This document shows positions 5,587 through 6,271 of a DNA stretch of 6,271 nucleotides, piece by piece; the stretch's first letter is position 1; every line of letters begins with the position of its first letter. The stretch is from Gammaproteobacteria bacterium. GTDB lineage: Bacteria; Pseudomonadota; Gammaproteobacteria; UBA9214. The notes under the pieces were generated by a model, which had not been told where the DNA came from, did no database searches, and was given only the letters and a program-made list of their open reading frames with translations. The stretch is taken from assembly GCA_029859555.1 (NCBI GenBank), contig JAOUCV010000135.1, positions 1 to 6,271 of the forward strand, given 5' to 3'. The translations under genes were made by a program, and so were the position numbers.

Positions 5587-6069
5587 TTACTGCTGCTGTC
5601 TTTGTTCGAGCGTCTCCGCCAGCTGGTTCAACTCGTCGGCCAGCTCCTGAAAACAGTCATACTCGCGCAGTTTCACCCGGTGACTGTAAAACCCCTCTTT
5701 CATTGCCTTGATATGACGCAGGATAGGCAGCGTAGGCCCGATCATGCGGTGGGTATAGACCGTTGCAACGATAACCACCATGACCACATAGACCGCGAGC
5801 AACAACATCGACAGCGATTTGAAATCGTGGATCTGCTGGGTAACAACCGCCTGTATATATTCCGATTGCGTGGTATTGCCAACCAGGGTGATATAGGTCT
5901 GTTCAAAGTACAGCTTGGCAAACAACACCGTGGTAAATATAAAACCCAGCGACAGCAACAGAAAGTAAAAAGCCAGTTTCAGCTGCAAGCCCGGCTTCAG
6001 CAGGAGATTCCTTGCCTTGCGGTGTTCGTTAAAGCCCAGGCGCTTGAGTATGGATTGATTATTCTTCAT
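5587..6069 (-). CDS. Small two-TM membrane protein with a C-terminal HAMP domain
   Basis: A 160-residue inner-membrane protein shaped like the front half of a chemoreceptor or histidine kinase. A basic cytoplasmic N-terminus (residues 1-30, with HRKARNLLLKPGLQ) leads into TM1 at about 31-52, a short periplasmic loop of some 33 residues (53-85), TM2 at about 86-105, and a HAMP-like region (106-154: THRMIGPTLPILRHIKAM..., then ELADELNQLAETL). The protein ends about five residues later with EQRQQQ, so there is no kinase, cyclase or methyl-accepting output domain, and the loop is too short for a typical sensor domain. GGGAG at 6080-6084, 10 bases before the ATG, is the likely ribosome site. Natural stand-alone proteins of this type exist; a signalling partner encoded elsewhere is inferred. 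The ORF ends cleanly and does not look like a truncated pseudogene. Confidence 0.8.
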   Translation of the reverse strand: MKNNQSILKRLGFNEHRKARNLLLKPGLQLKLAFYFLLLSLGFIFTTVLFAKLYFEQTYITLVGNTTQSEYIQAVVTQQIHDFKSLSMLLLAVYVVMVVIVATVYTHRMIGPTLPILRHIKAMKEGFYSHRVKLREYDCFQELADELNQLAETLEQRQQQ

Positions 6070-6082
6070 GGCTGCGACACTC

Positions 6083-6095
6083 CCGGAAAGTCCGG
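6083..6095 (-). repeat. Small hairpin in the leader of the HAMP protein gene
   Basis: CCGGA-AAG-TCCGG gives a 5-bp GC-rich stem whose 3' side overlaps the GGGAG ribosome site (6080-6084) by two bases in the minus-strand RNA. It could modulate initiation, but the stem is short. The AT-rich stretch above it (6097-6113, including TATATA) probably holds the promoter; I could not find a convincing -35. Confidence 0.3.
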
Positions 6096-6195
6096 CTATA
6101 TAAAGGTGTATAGAATGTATCGCTGCTTTTCGGCGGAGCTTTAGGCTTTTTTAGCGCATGGCGTAGTGTATTCCCGGTCTGCCTGTTTTTCCGGA

Positions 6196-6271
6196 CTACT
6201 GATTCAGTCGAATCAGCTCGACCCGACGATTTTCAGCCCTGCCGGCAGCCGTTGCATTGACCTCAACCGGT
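6196..6271 (-). CDS. OmpA-family C-terminal domain protein (partial, only the last 24 residues)
   Basis: The minus strand reads, up to the TAG at 6196-6198, a fragment ending GRAENRRVELIRLNQ. The run G-R-A-x-N-R-R-V-E is the end of the OmpA-like peptidoglycan-binding domain, in which the arginine-rich helix closes the fold that grips diaminopimelate in the murein. The rest lies beyond the right edge, so it may be an OmpA-type porin, a Pal-like lipoprotein or another protein with this module. It precedes the HAMP protein gene on the same strand, 126 bases away. Confidence 0.8.
   Translation of the reverse strand, partial: PVEVNATAAGRAENRRVELIRLNQ
6199..6216 (-). repeat. Perfect stem-loop spanning the last codons of the OmpA-like gene
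   Basis: CTGATTC and GAATCAG, 7-bp perfect arms around a 4-base loop, lie inside the final codons (residues LIRLNQ) and finish right at the stop codon. No U-run follows in the minus direction, so it is not a standard intrinsic terminator; it could stabilise the 3' end of the message or be coincidental. Confidence 0.35.

Noticed and set aside
5602..6144. A 180-codon plus-strand open frame opposite the HAMP protein gene
   Set aside because: Its Q/H/R-rich translation is the complement of TM and HAMP codons; the minus-strand frame has clear topology and a ribosome site.
6130..6160. T-rich run GCTTTTTT in the gap before the HAMP gene as a possible terminator
   Set aside because: No stable stem precedes the T-run on the plus strand, and no plus-strand gene ends there; on the minus strand it becomes an A-run.

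Overview
The window looks like an ordinary stretch of Gram-negative, probably gammaproteobacterial, chromosome. This is inferred from moderately high GC, dense genes with short gaps, a SprT homologue, a periplasmic-type membrane-anchored dipeptidase, a signal-peptide PQQ-type dehydrogenase and an OmpA-type C-terminus. I see no insertion sequence, phage gene, tRNA, rRNA, CRISPR array or toxin/defence cassette, and no clear sign of recent transfer.

Layout from left to right. (1) 1-977, minus: N-terminal 325 residues of an M19 membrane dipeptidase, running off the left edge. (2) 978-1142: a 165-base gap rich in inverted repeats. (3) 1143-1661, minus: SprT-type zinc metalloprotein, same strand as the dipeptidase. 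(4) 1662-1791: divergent intergenic region with a perfect 14-bp palindrome shaped like a LacI-family operator. (5) 1792-3258, plus: bacterial homologue of eukaryotic lipase maturation factor (LMF1), the least understood gene here. (6) 3370-4167, minus: inositol monophosphatase-family phosphatase, convergent with the LMF gene. (7) 4168-4231: a 64-base divergent promoter region whose -10 elements for the two directions overlap on one palindromic TTATAA. (8) 4232-5428, plus: secreted PQQ/sorbosone-dehydrogenase-type beta-propeller protein. (9) 5429-5586: convergent gap with a terminator-like hairpin and a cluster of short palindromes. (10) 5587-6069, minus: small two-TM HAMP protein with no output domain. 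(11) 6196-6271, minus: last 24 residues of an OmpA-like C-terminal domain, running off the right edge.

The genes do not form one evident pathway. Several act at or outside the inner membrane (dipeptidase, LMF homologue, PQQ-type protein, HAMP protein, OmpA-like protein), but strands alternate and most transcription units appear to be single genes. The points most worth following up are the LMF1 homologue, whose bacterial role is unknown and which may be transcribed with almost no leader; the palindrome over the predicted sprT start site; and the compact symmetric promoter between the phosphatase and the PQQ-type gene. No complete undescribed system is visible.
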